Shown piece by piece: positions 48,401 to 58,699 of a stretch of DNA of 64,000 nt; within the stretch, counting starts at the first letter, position 1, and every line of letters begins with the position of its first letter. The notes under the pieces were generated by a model. It was given only the letters and a program-made list of their open reading frames with translations, made no database searches and had not been told where the DNA came from. The stretch is taken from contig CM070629.1 of NCBI GenBank assembly GCA_036346255.1, forward strand, positions 6,639,001 through 6,703,000. The letters are read 5' to 3'. Source of the DNA: Ampelocalamus luodianensis. Lineage: Eukaryota > Streptophyta > Magnoliopsida > Poales > Poaceae. The position numbers and the translations under genes are program-made.

Positions 48401-49031
48401 CGGTCCACCACCCTGTAGAGCGCGTTGGGATCTTGGCAGATGAACACATGGTCCTTCCCCCGGTGTCGCCGCCAGTACGGCCGCCGCTCCAGCCACTCCA
48501 CCAGCTCCTCCTGCATGGACTCGTCGCTGTACGAGGGCCCCGCCGCGGTCGCCGCCCCGGAGGCATTGGCGGCCGCCGGGGGCCGGATGGGGTTGACAAC
48601 GAGGCTGAGGGAGGAGAAGAACGGCACGTAGAAGAGGTCGGCCTCGGCCGGGTCGTCCACGCGGGCTACAGGGCGGTCGCGCGGCCCGCGGCGGCGGAGG
48701 TCCTTGAAGAGCCACCACTCCGCCGAGTGTTGGTGCCCCGGGTAGCGCAGCTCCTCGTCAGGCAGCGCCGCGGCAGCGTCCGCCGACCCCGAGGGAGCCC
48801 GCGCGCCCATGTAGCAGCGGACGACGCCGTAGGTGAACTTGGCGGGCAGATCGTACATGTAGATCTTGACGGGGGCGGGAGGGGAGGAGGCGGGAGAGGA
48901 AGCGGAGGTGGAGGCGAAGGAGTGGGAGAGGCGGGAGGCGGAGGGGGAGGAGGGGAGAGGAGGAGGAGGAGGAGGGCGACCGTGAGCGCGAGGAGGAGGA
49001 GGAGGAGAGGGGAGGGGCGGCGCGGCGGCAT
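45413..49031 (-). CDS. GT47 exostosin-family glycosyltransferase (ARAD-like)
   Basis: Golgi type II membrane glycosyltransferase of family GT47; the closest relatives I recall are Arabidopsis ARAD1/ARAD2, implicated in pectic arabinan synthesis. Three exons: 49031-48223, 47091-46726 and 45601-45413, all with GT-AG introns in phase 0. Motifs: MYDLPAKFTYG, the conserved LRYPGHQHSAEWWLF, ADLFYVPFFSSLSL, LFFMGNRYRKE (end of exon 1), then KFCLHPAGDTPSACRLFDA, VPVIVSDNIELPFEDVIDY and EYQREIKR (exon 2), then WRQVSMKAPLIKLLINR, a CSCIC tail and TAR-stop. The membrane anchor (PSPLLLLLLALTVALLLLLL) begins at 49031 but is in another frame than the catalytic part; a net shift of one or two bases must lie in the CT-rich stretch 48865-48980. 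This is either an assembly error or a real lesion. The domain itself is intact. Confidence 0.9.
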
Positions 49032-49320
49032 GGCGCGGGCGGCTAGGGCGAGGAGGGATCTGGGGTGGAGGAGGAGGAGGCGGCGGGGAGGGGAAGAAGC
49101 CGACGCTGACGCTGGCGCTGGCGAGAGGAGAGGGGATGGTCGCGGCTTGCGGAGCGGCCTACCGCGCTCCCACATGTGGCCGGCCCGGGGCGGTGGGCGG
49201 GGAGGACAGCGGGCGGCGGAGGATGGGAGGGAGCGAGACGGGGACGACGGCGGTTTGGGGAGTAGTGTAGTGGCCTCCCACTTGCTGGGCTACTGGACTG
49301 TGGGTCCCACAGGTCGGTGA
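49032..49320 (-). promoter_or_regulatory. GC-rich 5' region of the GT47 gene
   Basis: Very GC-rich and CpG-rich sequence directly upstream of the start, typical of the 5' end of grass genes. An in-frame upstream ATG at 49175 would add 48 arginine/proline-rich residues. No TATA box is evident. Confidence 0.4.
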
Positions 49321-50196
49321 CTCGGCGTGTGTTGTAGCAATAGCATCAATGCGTATTATTTCTCGACTCCTTGATGTGGAAAGGAAATGTGAAAAAGCAT
49401 GCTCGGTAGATGAATTTTTCTATTATTTATTCTTTTTTAATAATATTTAAAGTTAATCTCTCGCTAACTTTATTTTCAATTCTAACTCATTTGGTCATGC
49501 CATGACATGCGGCATACTCGTAGTTATGAAAGGTAGTTGAATTTTTTGAAAGGGTTCCCAGATGTAGAAATCTTACGATTGTTGCAAAAGATACATAGAC
49601 CATTAAGCAGGAAAGATAAAATTTTAATGCACAAGTTTATTGTTTTATGTGGCTATATACATCGTTTAGCAAAAGATACGTGGACCATTTAGCATTTGAT
49701 TTTGCACGGACATCTGGTCCAAAAATGTTAAACCTGATTTGAGATAGCAAGAATTGAACGGTGCTAATTGAACGCACAATCCTAGGTAGTAGATCTTTTT
49801 TCGAACCTGCGATGTTCTTAGTTTGAATGAAGAGATGGATGAATGGACAGACACATCCCATCCTATTGCAATGAGAGGTGGTGCTCGTCGTCACTTAGGG
49901 GTCGAAGACCATTTAGTGCTTACTTTTTGCAGAACACGTATTTTGAACCTTTATTTTTATGTTGTGGCATCGCTACGCCAAGAATTGAATGCAAAAGGAG
50001 AACGAGATATGAAGTCGGCTTTACAGCGCAATTGCGAATTGAAATAGACTTTATAATGCAGTTGCAAATTACATGGTGCAGTGTTTGATTACGTGCATAA
50101 GGAATGACATCATGCACGAGTCAACAAACTAAAATACACCTACGATACATATGCATCTTTTGGGAATAGAAATAAAGTCGATTGCAACAAAGATCA
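49321..50196. other. No gene recognised
   Basis: AT-rich intergenic sequence. The phrase AAAGATACRTRGACCATT occurs twice (about 49588 and 49672), suggesting a small decayed duplication. Confidence 0.4.
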
Positions 50197-51077
50197 TTAG
50201 TTTTGGCAGCCCATCACTCCTTTCCCCTTGTCTTCTTGCTGTCTGCGGCGGCCGTGGCTAGTCTCGAAGTCAGCCATATTCTTACAAGACGGGCTGGATG
50301 CTTGAATAATGTTAGGATAACACAACGTTGACCCAAATTAATAGCTATAATGCATATTGAACATAACTTACCTCTTCGATCTGGAGTGCGCCCGAGAGTC
50401 GAAGAGCGCTAGTACGGCCGACGGTCTCAGCTGCAGGAGCTTTCCCCTTATTCGCCGCCTATTTGGCCCCATCATTCTCATTTGTTTTCTTAGGCTCGTC
50501 CGATGCCTTTTCAATTGGGTTGGGTACGTAAGGTGAACAACGCTTGAAGGTCTCAACTCGCATCGCATAGTTCAACATATACTTCTGCTGGATGGACACC
50601 CTATCGTACATGTCTGGTCTGTCGATCTATTAGAAGAAGTTGCATTGCATCTCCGCCGGCCATTATGCGCGAGTGTACTCAGGGATTTGTGGAATGGAAC
50701 GTAAGATGTGAAAAATCTTTGTGTGTGCGAGATACGCTTACGAGGTGGTGGCTACACGTGTAATACGCCCGAGCGGCCGTCGCCGGGTGTGTAGACTAGA
50801 TGATCTTAGCCGATAGTTCGCACACACATTGCGAACGTGGGAACTCCGGTGATACCGACGCATCCTTCATAGAATTATTCGGGAAGGGTTTAGCCCTCTT
50901 GGCAAGCCACTTGTACTTCCGCAACATCTTCGCATAGAAGTTCACCGACAAGTTTGACATCTCCTTCCTCTCAACCGTGTGAACCAAGCTTTGGTGAAGT
51001 GTTGGGTATGGTTGTGTAGTGTTCTCCTCGAGATATTTTCCACCTCTTTTTATAAGTGGATAGGGTGTAATGCTCAT
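50197..51077 (-). pseudogene. Transposon-type GRF zinc-finger-like protein relic
   Basis: Minus strand, two exons: 51077-50372 and 50280-50197, with a 91-base GTAAGT..AG intron. Reads MSITPYPLIKRGG, HTVERKEMSNLSVNFYAKML, then a cysteine module QCVCELSAKII-stop-STHPATAARAYYTC, later a WIDRPDMYDR-like segment, and the end FETSHGRRRQQEDKGKGVM. The CxC..ARAYYTC..IDxPDMYD pattern is a GRF-like zinc-binding module that I know from repeated grass genes carried by transposons. It has a TAG in the zinc module, a frameshift and two adjacent stops before IDRPDMYD. Function unknown; dead copy. Confidence 0.6.
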
Positions 51078-51159
51078 GGTGGAGGGAGAACACTCAAGAG
51101 ATTGATGGTTGGAGTGTATTCAATTCTAAAAAGATAGCACCGCATTGTGTTGTTACTCC

Positions 51160-51515
51160 TGTCTAAAAAGGATGCGTGGGGCAGTGTGGTCATTTATGTC
51201 TGACCAGTCTGAGTCTAAGTGTGTTGTCTTTTCGGTCTGAAAAGCTGATGCGGCAGAATGTTGTCATGTCCCTCTGAAAAGTTTGTGCAGCAGAGTCTGG
51301 TCTTTCGGTCTGAAAAGCTAGCGAGGCAGAGTGTTGTCATGTTGATCTGAAAAGTTGGTGGTAGAGTATTATCATGTCGATTTGAAAAGCTAGCAAGGTA
51401 GAGTGTTGTCGTGTCGATCTGAAAAGCGGGTGTTGCAGAGTGTTGTCATGTCCCCCTGAAAAATTTGCGCGGCAAAGTATGGTCTTGTCTGTCTGAAAAG
51501 CTGGCGAGAGGGTGT
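51160..51515. repeat. 37-bp minisatellite, about 8 units
   Basis: Core GTCTGAAAAGCTNGCGNGGC then AGAGTGTTGTCATGT, period 36-37 bp. Successive CTGAAAA starts lie at 51237, 51274, 51310 and 51347 and continue to about 51497. The first 70 bp are more degenerate. Confidence 0.9.
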
Positions 51516-51847
51516 TTCGATCAATTATGGGGTGGGTCCTATCATGCCATGGGCACTGGCGTGACATGACCGCACCACTACGCCAGTGGGTGGGCAACTC
51601 TAGAGGCGTTGGAAACCAGGTTCCCCCTCCTGGTGCTAAGCCCTGTCATGTCAGGAGCCCTGGCGTGACAGTACTAGTCTGTCACGCCATGGGCACTGGC
51701 GTGACATAACCATGCCACCACACCAATGGGTAGGCAACTCCAGTGGCATTGTAAACCAGGTTCCCCCTTCTGTTGTTAAGTCCTATCACGCGCAGGGCTT
51801 CTAGCGTGACAGTGCCAGTCTGTCATGCCATGGGCACTGGTGTGACA

Positions 51848-54800
51848 TGTAACATCCCCATTTTGGCTTGTGTTTCAAATGTAATAAAATGAGGGTAAAT
51901 TAAAACTTTTCCTTCATCCTTTTACTCTTGAAACTTTTCTGAAATTCTTGTAAAGGAATTTTGGGAAGTTCAAAATCAAAAGCCTAATTTATCAAGTCAA
52001 CAACCTCCTTGGTCAAATCTTTTGTTAAACCCTTGGAAATAATTTTCCTTGGTTCTAAGGTTGTTTAGTAACGCCCTAAATTATTTCATGCTTTTGAAAT
52101 TAATTGAAATATTTTAGAGGCAAGTCAAACCTTGGTCAAACCTCTGAAATCACCTTCTGGAATTTCTTGAGGAAACTCTAGCACACCAAAATCTCTGAAA
52201 ATTTTATGGGAGGTTAATTCTAAAGTTAGCAAGCTCCAGTTAAAATTTCAGAAATTTTGGAGTTGGTTTGATGCCTTAATTAATTCCTAAATTCCAGCTC
52301 CCAATTTGAAACCACAGTGCGAGTCGCTTGGACTCGCACCGAGTCCGACTTCTAGGTCGTGGTCGCACCAAGCCACCTAGTGGCGTCGGGCTCAGCGCGT
52401 CGCTTGAGTTCAGTGCGGGCCGTTGGATCGGGATCCCACGGCCACCCTACCTCCTCCCCGTTCTTCTTCTTCCTCGATCCACGGGAGATGGCGTCGCCGA
52501 GGATTGCACAGCTGGTCGGTCCCATCGTCTCCGTCCTCGCCAACGGCTCTTTCTGCTTTCTTAAATGCTCGTCGGACCTTTCCTCCAAAGTCTTCCCGCT
52601 ACCAACTCCTGTCACTTCCTCTGGCGGTGGCGGTGCTTGAGCTCCATTTCCCAGTAGAGCGCTCGGATTTCCTCCCGTTGCTCACTAGCTTTATATGGTC
52701 CCCGAGCTCACTCTTAGCTTCCTTCTGCACCTTTGCGAGTCCTTAGCTCTCCTCTCGTGAACCAAATCGCATAGTGCTGGAAACACTTCCCGCCATTGTT
52801 GACCGCCGAGCCCCTCATCACCATCAGAGCTCCAGGTTCCCCTGGCCCCTCTTCTAGCACCGCAACGTTCCTTTCGACCTCCTGGTCTGGTCCCCTAACT
52901 TGGTTTGGCTTATGCTCGCAGGGAGCAACTGAATCAAGGTACGGGCCCTGTTTCACCGAAAATCGCCGCCTTCGTCCTCCTCTCCAGTAAGGTTGCCCTC
53001 CTCCACCAGCGCTCTTGGACCTTCGGTGAATCCTTCAGGAGCTAACCGCACCACTCTCTGGCCCTCTTTTGCGCAGGAGCTTTTCCTCTACATCGTCTTC
53101 CTCGGCTCCGGCATAGGCCTTCGTCACCAGAACGCCTGCGACCTCCCTTGGACCTCCTCGGGCCCGGGTGAGCTCGCGATGACCTCCCAAAGCTTAAGCT
53201 CCAAGTAGTTTAGGTCGCGGTGAAGTTTTTCTCTGTTTTCGTTGTTCCCGTACCCTAGTCCCCCGCCTCGTTCCGGCTCGCCGGCGATTTGAGTCGTCTC
53301 CGGCGACAAAACTACCCTCCAAATGTTAGCAATGGTATTGCGAACGTTTTGCCCCCATTCACCCGTGCCGCCTTGGCCGTGGCCGCCGGCAACGAGCCGG
53401 TGACCAAAGCCGGTGTCCTGGTCTTTTGTCGTGATTTTGTCTAGTCACTGGACCTCCTTGGGGTCATCGTGACCTCCGTAACCTCCCGTGTTAGATCCGC
53501 ACCGTAGGATCTTGTCATAAAGCTTTTGTCCCAAGACCGCTTTAGCTTTAATCCTAGCCCTTAGTGATCTCTTCGTGTTTAGATCTAACCGTAGATCCTT
53601 GGTTCAGAACCGCTTAAGTCCTAGGACCTCCCTGTGGTGATCTTAGCCGCTCATGACCTCTTCAATGTTGGTCGGGACCGTTAGATCTCCTAGTCTAAGT
53701 CTCTAGCCGCCGTGACCTCCCTCTAATCGTATCCGGCCGTTAAAGACCTCCGTAGGCTAGATCTCACCGATAGGATCACCTCCACCTTGGGGTCCTCTTT
53801 GCAAAGACCTCCTTGAGGTCCTCGTGTGAAAAGACCACCCAGGTATTTTGTAAAGAGAACCTTCAAAACTACCTTTGGGGTCCTTCAGTGCGACAGACCT
53901 CCCGAGGTCCTCTTTGCAAAAGACCACCTCGGGTCCTTATCAAGAACCCGCAGACCTCCTCGCTCCATCTTAGCCGTCTGCACCTCCTCCGCTCGGACCG
54001 GGACCGTTCATGACCTCCTCGCGGAGATCCGAACCGTCCTGCACCTCTCTCTGTTAAACACCGCCGCGTAGGACCTCCCCACGTGATTTTGGCCATCCAT
54101 GACCTCCTCGGTGAGATCCCACCGTCTGTGTGTCTCTCTGTAACTTACCGCCCGTGATCTCTCCGCTGATCATGACCGCTTAAGACCTCCTCTTTCAAAT
54201 CTCACCGCCCGCACCTCCTCCTTTGGTTTTAAAGCTTTAGGGCCTCCCTTAGGTGGATGGGCGCCAGATCTTGATCGGCGGTCATGACCTCCGCAGCGCG
54301 AGTAGTTCCTCCGCGCCAGGCATGTCTGGTCTGAGCCGTTGGATCTCGATATCTACGCTCGGACCTCCCTAGTGCGTTGTGTGCGCTCGCGCGGTGCTCG
54401 TGGGGTTTTGCGCGCCATGCTCGTGCGTCCGCGCGATCTTTGATCAACGCCACGACCTCCCCGTTTGAGTGGTTTTCGGTTTAAGTCCCGAAGGTTTTAT
54501 TTGCGCTTAATTAATTGTTTTGAACTTCAAAATGCATATCTTTTCTCTGTAGTTCCAAATTTAACAAACTAAAGTTCTATAATTGCATCTGTTAAAGTAC
54601 TTTAGCTTAGTATAGGTTTTACAATAGTCTTTAATACTGAAATTAATCATGTCTTAGATTTATAACTTAGAAAATCATAACTAAATCATTTTAACTCCAA
54701 TTAACATGAAACCACTTGTGTTAGCCTTAGAATGTCAGTAGCTACCTACCATAAAAATTTCAACTTCACCACCTTTCTAGAAATTTTCACAAAATAATTT

Positions 54801-56658
54801 AATTATGTGAACAAGAATAAATTGCAATTTTTTTAGCCAACCAAATTGTTTTGAGCATATCTTTTGCTTTAAAACTCCAAATCGTTTGGTTCTTGTTTCT
54901 AAATTCTTTGTAAATCATGCTCTTGCTGCTGTAGAATTTTCAGAGCATTTGGAGTATTTTGGTTTTAGAGTCTTTTCGTTTTCTTTGTTCTTATCGGTTC
55001 TTTTTCGCTCTTTCGGTAGGATCCGACGATTGTGCCATCCTTGAGAGTGTTCCTCTAAAGACAATGAGCAACATCAGCCGTAGCAAGCGGTTTGATCATT
55101 TCCCACTTGATCCCATTACTTGCAAAGTCTAATATTTTGTTTAACTTGTATGTATGCATGCTTTTGTGTCAATGATTAATTTTGCGAATAGAGGTAGCTA
55201 ATCCTATTGCATTGTTTCCCTTAAATTGTTCACCCACGCTTCGCCTTAGAATATTATCCTCACCGTGAATTAGAGCCCGTGAATGATTTAGGCCTTTTAT
55301 TTGTTTTTACGATATGATGCTTAGCAATGCTTAGTTGTCGGTAGTATTGGGCGATCATCGACTTAGTCGGTGATCTTGATCACACAAATGTTATTATTAT
55401 TCCATTATGTCCAACCTTGTGTTTTACCAATTTACAAATCAAAACTCAAAACAAAAATTATATCTTGATTTGGGCACAATGGTATGTTGGTGTGATCTTC
55501 TGGGTGTGATTGGAATGGTGCCTAAGTCCCTAAGGACCGAGTTACTTGTGCCATTGATCCAAGCAATTGTTGCGTGCTAACCACACGAGGGGGGATATGG
55601 GACCTCTCTTGACTAAGTACTTTGGGAGGTGTTAATTATGAGTGGTCGGTGGGTGTGTGCGTGTGTGTGTTTGTGGTGTGCGAGGAGCATTAGCAGTCCG
55701 GTTAGGGTCGTCTAATGTATCCTTCTCCCGTGGGTTGCGGCTCTTAATTAGCATCGTCCATTGGAAAGCGTCTTGTAGACTTAGCCGTGCTGCATACCAA
55801 AGGAAGTATGCTAACCGTGGTGGTGGAAAGGCGGTCTATCGTGTGGGTACATTGGTACACCCTGCAGGTTTAAACTATTCGAATAGCCTCGTCCTAGGTT
55901 ATGGACACGCTTGGTTATTTCCCACAAGAACTAGACTACAACCTTTTAAAACTTAAACTTGACATGGGTGGTATGAAGGGGTACTTCATGCTATTGTTGT
56001 GGTGACTATGGGTTAGCCACTTCGGGTTGGTGTTGTCTCTATCTATGTTATTATTGTCTCTCTTTATTTGAACAATAAAAGTTAATTGCAAACTTGCTTT
56101 GAATCTATTACCTTATTGTAAATGAAAATTTGCTTTATCTTTGAAAATAAGTCCAAAGCCTCATCCACTTAAATAAAGCTTGCATGTAGTTAATTATAGT
56201 TCTGTTATCTCACACGTCAGTCTTGCGAGTACAAAACAAGTTTTGTACTCATCCGCTGCTTAATATTAATTGTTGCAGAGGAAGAAGGTGAGCCCCAAGG
56301 GCCTCACTTTTGTGAGTGTGTTGCGACGCTGTTTGGGACGATTAGCTTGGCGGTCCGGTTGGTTGCCTTGTGGTAAAGGCACACCGATTGGCTTTGTTTA
56401 TCGCCATCTTATGGCCATCTTTATGAATTTTGGCGTGTCGGCCTCTTTTGTAATAACTCTCTTTATATATCTATGTCTTTCAGATTGTTGCTTTTGCTTG
56501 GCTCTATGTGTATGAATGGAATTGATGCATGATTTTGTAGCGGGTGTATATCTGCATTTAAAAGTATACATATCTCGAGGCTTGGTTTATTTGATTTGTA
56601 CTGTTAGGACCTAGTGGATGGTTAAACAGTACAAGCCGAATAAACCGGGGTCCTCACA
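51848..56658 (+). mobile_element. Solo gypsy LTR, 4.8 kb
   Basis: Starts TGTAACATCCCCA and ends GGGTCCTCACA, flanked by TGACA on both sides (51843-51847 and 56659-56663), a perfect 5-bp target duplication. Same family as 25128 and 32039: CTATTCGAATAG at about 55876, hairpin GAGTACAAAAC/GTTTTGTACTC at 56227-56250. It is about 1.7 kb longer than its relatives, mostly through the GACCTCC-rich tract. No gag-pol. Open frames at 52328-54100 are LTR sequence. Confidence 0.9.
53440..54470. repeat. GACCTCC-rich degenerate array
   Basis: At least fifteen exact GACCTCC and many near copies (GACCACC, CACCTCC) recur every 20-60 bp, often in the longer pattern GATC..ACCGT..GACCTCC. It has no stable period, so it is an amplified motif rather than a clean satellite. 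Confidence 0.75.
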
Positions 56659-56859
56659 TGACATAATCGTGCCGCCACACCAGTGGATGGGCAACTCCAA
56701 AGGCGTTGCAAACCTAGTTCACCCTTCTGATGCTAAGTCTTGTCATACCAAGACTCTTGGCGTGACAGTACTAGTCTGTCATACCATAGGCACTAGCGTG
56801 ACATAACCGTGCTGCCACGCCATAGGAACTGGCATGACAATACCTCTGTCAACAGGAAA

Positions 56860-57060
56860 AAGAAACATGTATGCATATTATCCATTCAATCATTTCATTC
56901 AAACAGCAACATGTATGTATATATCAATTCAATCATTTCATTCAATAGGATAGACAACCTAGAAGCATATATGTATCTATCCATTCATGCAATCATCCAT
57001 TCAATCATTTCATTCAACAAAAAAAATACATGTAGCATATATGCATATAATCATTCATTC
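56860..57060. repeat. ATTCATTCAATCATT low-complexity array
   Basis: Four or five repeats of a CATGTATGCATAT + ATCCATTCAATCATTTCATT pattern, about 50 bp apart, directly downstream (minus strand) of the plant-mobile-domain relic. Confidence 0.7.
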
Positions 57061-57066
57061 ATTACA

Positions 57067-58690
57067 TCACTTGCGCTTTCGGCGTGGACCTGTTTCTGGT
57101 GTGAACCTAGAAGCTGGATGTTCGTTGAGCGTGCCCTCGACGACATTGGCCGAACTAATGTCCACGCGATCACGGTGCGGAGGAGTGGCTTGAGCCGGTT
57201 GCATGGCCATAGGTGCACTGACAAGGTCCAAGAGGACCATCTCGTTGGGCAACCTGACGTCCACGCCGTCCTCCTCCTCCTCCTCTTCGTCGTCGTCTCA
57301 TGTGGCCGAAGTGGATGTCGTCGACCGTGATGACGTAGCACACGATGAGCCACTCCGAGCCAAGGCAGGTTGAACAACATCTCCCGCTGCGGTGCAGTTC
57401 ATCTTAGTCGCCATTCGCTGGCATTGGAAGCGAACCATCCACTAGGGGGAAAAATAGAGTAAGAATCCGGCAGTGAATGGAATGATAGCACAGAACTAAC
57501 AGCAGGAATAAATAGTCCCAACATATGCAAGATGGAACAAACTTTGAAGATATGTTCATCAACATCGTTAGAAATAGTGGACTTCTCATTATGCAGAGCT
57601 CGGTTTGGAGTTAAAAAAATACAAATTGGGTAAAATTTGAAAATATATTCTTACAAAAAAAAAGTAAAATAGATACTTGAATTCCCTTTTGTGGGATTGT
57701 CCTAGTTCAGCTTTGAGAATTCACTTGCATGGTACAAGAAGATGTCTAGTATAAGAAAAATACGAGATGGCTTGCTTGCTTACAAGAAAAGCCGAAGTTT
57801 ATTATGTGTCAAACAGGTAGGAACTTCTAAATATTCAAGTAATCTTTTTTATGTATTGCGTGCTAGCATGTCCTTGTATTTAGAAAAGGTGACATTAAGG
57901 ATATTTGAAGGCGGGCCATTTAAAATGCTATGACATGCAATTTCAAACATGTTCATGGGGACACTAGCATTACATAGAAAATCTGAAATTGATTGCGAAC
58001 AGGAGTGAGAATAGCATGTCTTGGAGTCGTCCTTAACATATCTATGTGAGTTCCACTGTAGCAGAAGGGTGGCTTGTTCTACTGGGGCACGTGGTACTCC
58101 ACCGCATAGAAGTAAATAAGTGGTGAGAGAGACATCCACAAACCGTCGTCCCGCTCACACATCGGGTTCAACTCCATTTCCAAGACCTCATCATGGGTAT
58201 ATGGCAACCACATGACCTACATAAGAATTACAATACATTACTAATGAAATCAAAGTTATAACAAAATTATCAGCATACAAATTAACTCATGAAACTATAC
58301 CTAGTCTTGAGTGATGATATCGAGCTCGTTTGTGTAGCTAAGGTAGTGCGACCTCAGACGCCCAGTAGGTGGCACGATGGAGCTCCAGAGGTAGGCCACC
58401 GTCGGAAGCGATGAAGGGTCGTCGAGGGGCTATGCCTGCAGGGAAATGGATTTTAGTTGCTTTTTAATTAAACGAGAAAGGATATAAAACAAAAGAAAAT
58501 TTTCCTGTACCTGCAATGTAGCACGAGTGGGCCTACCAATGGGCAAACGCTCCCACATCCACACTTGCAAGAGGTATACGCAGCAACCAAGTTATCGTCT
58601 ACACTCTGTGAGCGATAAGCAACGCACAAGTGGTGGTACAGACAAGCCAATGTAGTTCAACCCAAACTGTATGTCCCTGTCGCTCCAAAA
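57067..58690 (-). pseudogene. Plant mobile domain protein relic
   Basis: Minus-strand remains of a plant mobile domain (PMD, aminotransferase-like) protein, a family spread by Mutator-like and gypsy elements. From the 5' side: TLACLYHHLCVAYRS (58660-58600), VYLLQVWMWERLPIGRPTRA up to a GT donor at about 58508, an exon PLDDPSSLPTVAYLW to ELDIITQD (58435-58310), an exon VLEMELNPMCERDDGLWMSL, PLIYFYAVEYHVP (about 58190-58075), and a last exon (57450-57067) with an acidic run and the basic end GPRRKRK. Stops and one-base frameshifts occur in most exons, and the N-terminal half is missing where the hairpin array begins. Identification by motif memory; exon edges approximate. Confidence 0.65.
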
Positions 58691-58699
58691 TCAGCCAAA

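Larger units (their letters stand above)
51530..56850. repeat. 140-bp tandem array, split by an LTR
   Basis: Units begin GGGCACTGGCGTGACAT at 51551, 51691 and 51832 and, after the LTR insertion, AGGCACTAGCGTGACAT at 56789. Subtracting the LTR and one target duplication, the third unit is also 141 bp. Each unit contains an inverted pair, GTCACGCC..GGCGTGAC around CATGGGCACT, and the phrase GGGCAACTC.A..GGC.TTG.AAACC. Confidence 0.9.

Noticed and set aside
48289..49320. 343-codon plus-strand frame
   Set aside because: It is the antisense shadow of GT47 exon 1 and its GC-rich 5' region, rich in GGR-coded glycine/arginine/glutamate, with no domain.
52328..53309. Overlapping frames in the 4.8-kb LTR
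   Set aside because: LTR leader sequence, open in several frames, no conserved motif.
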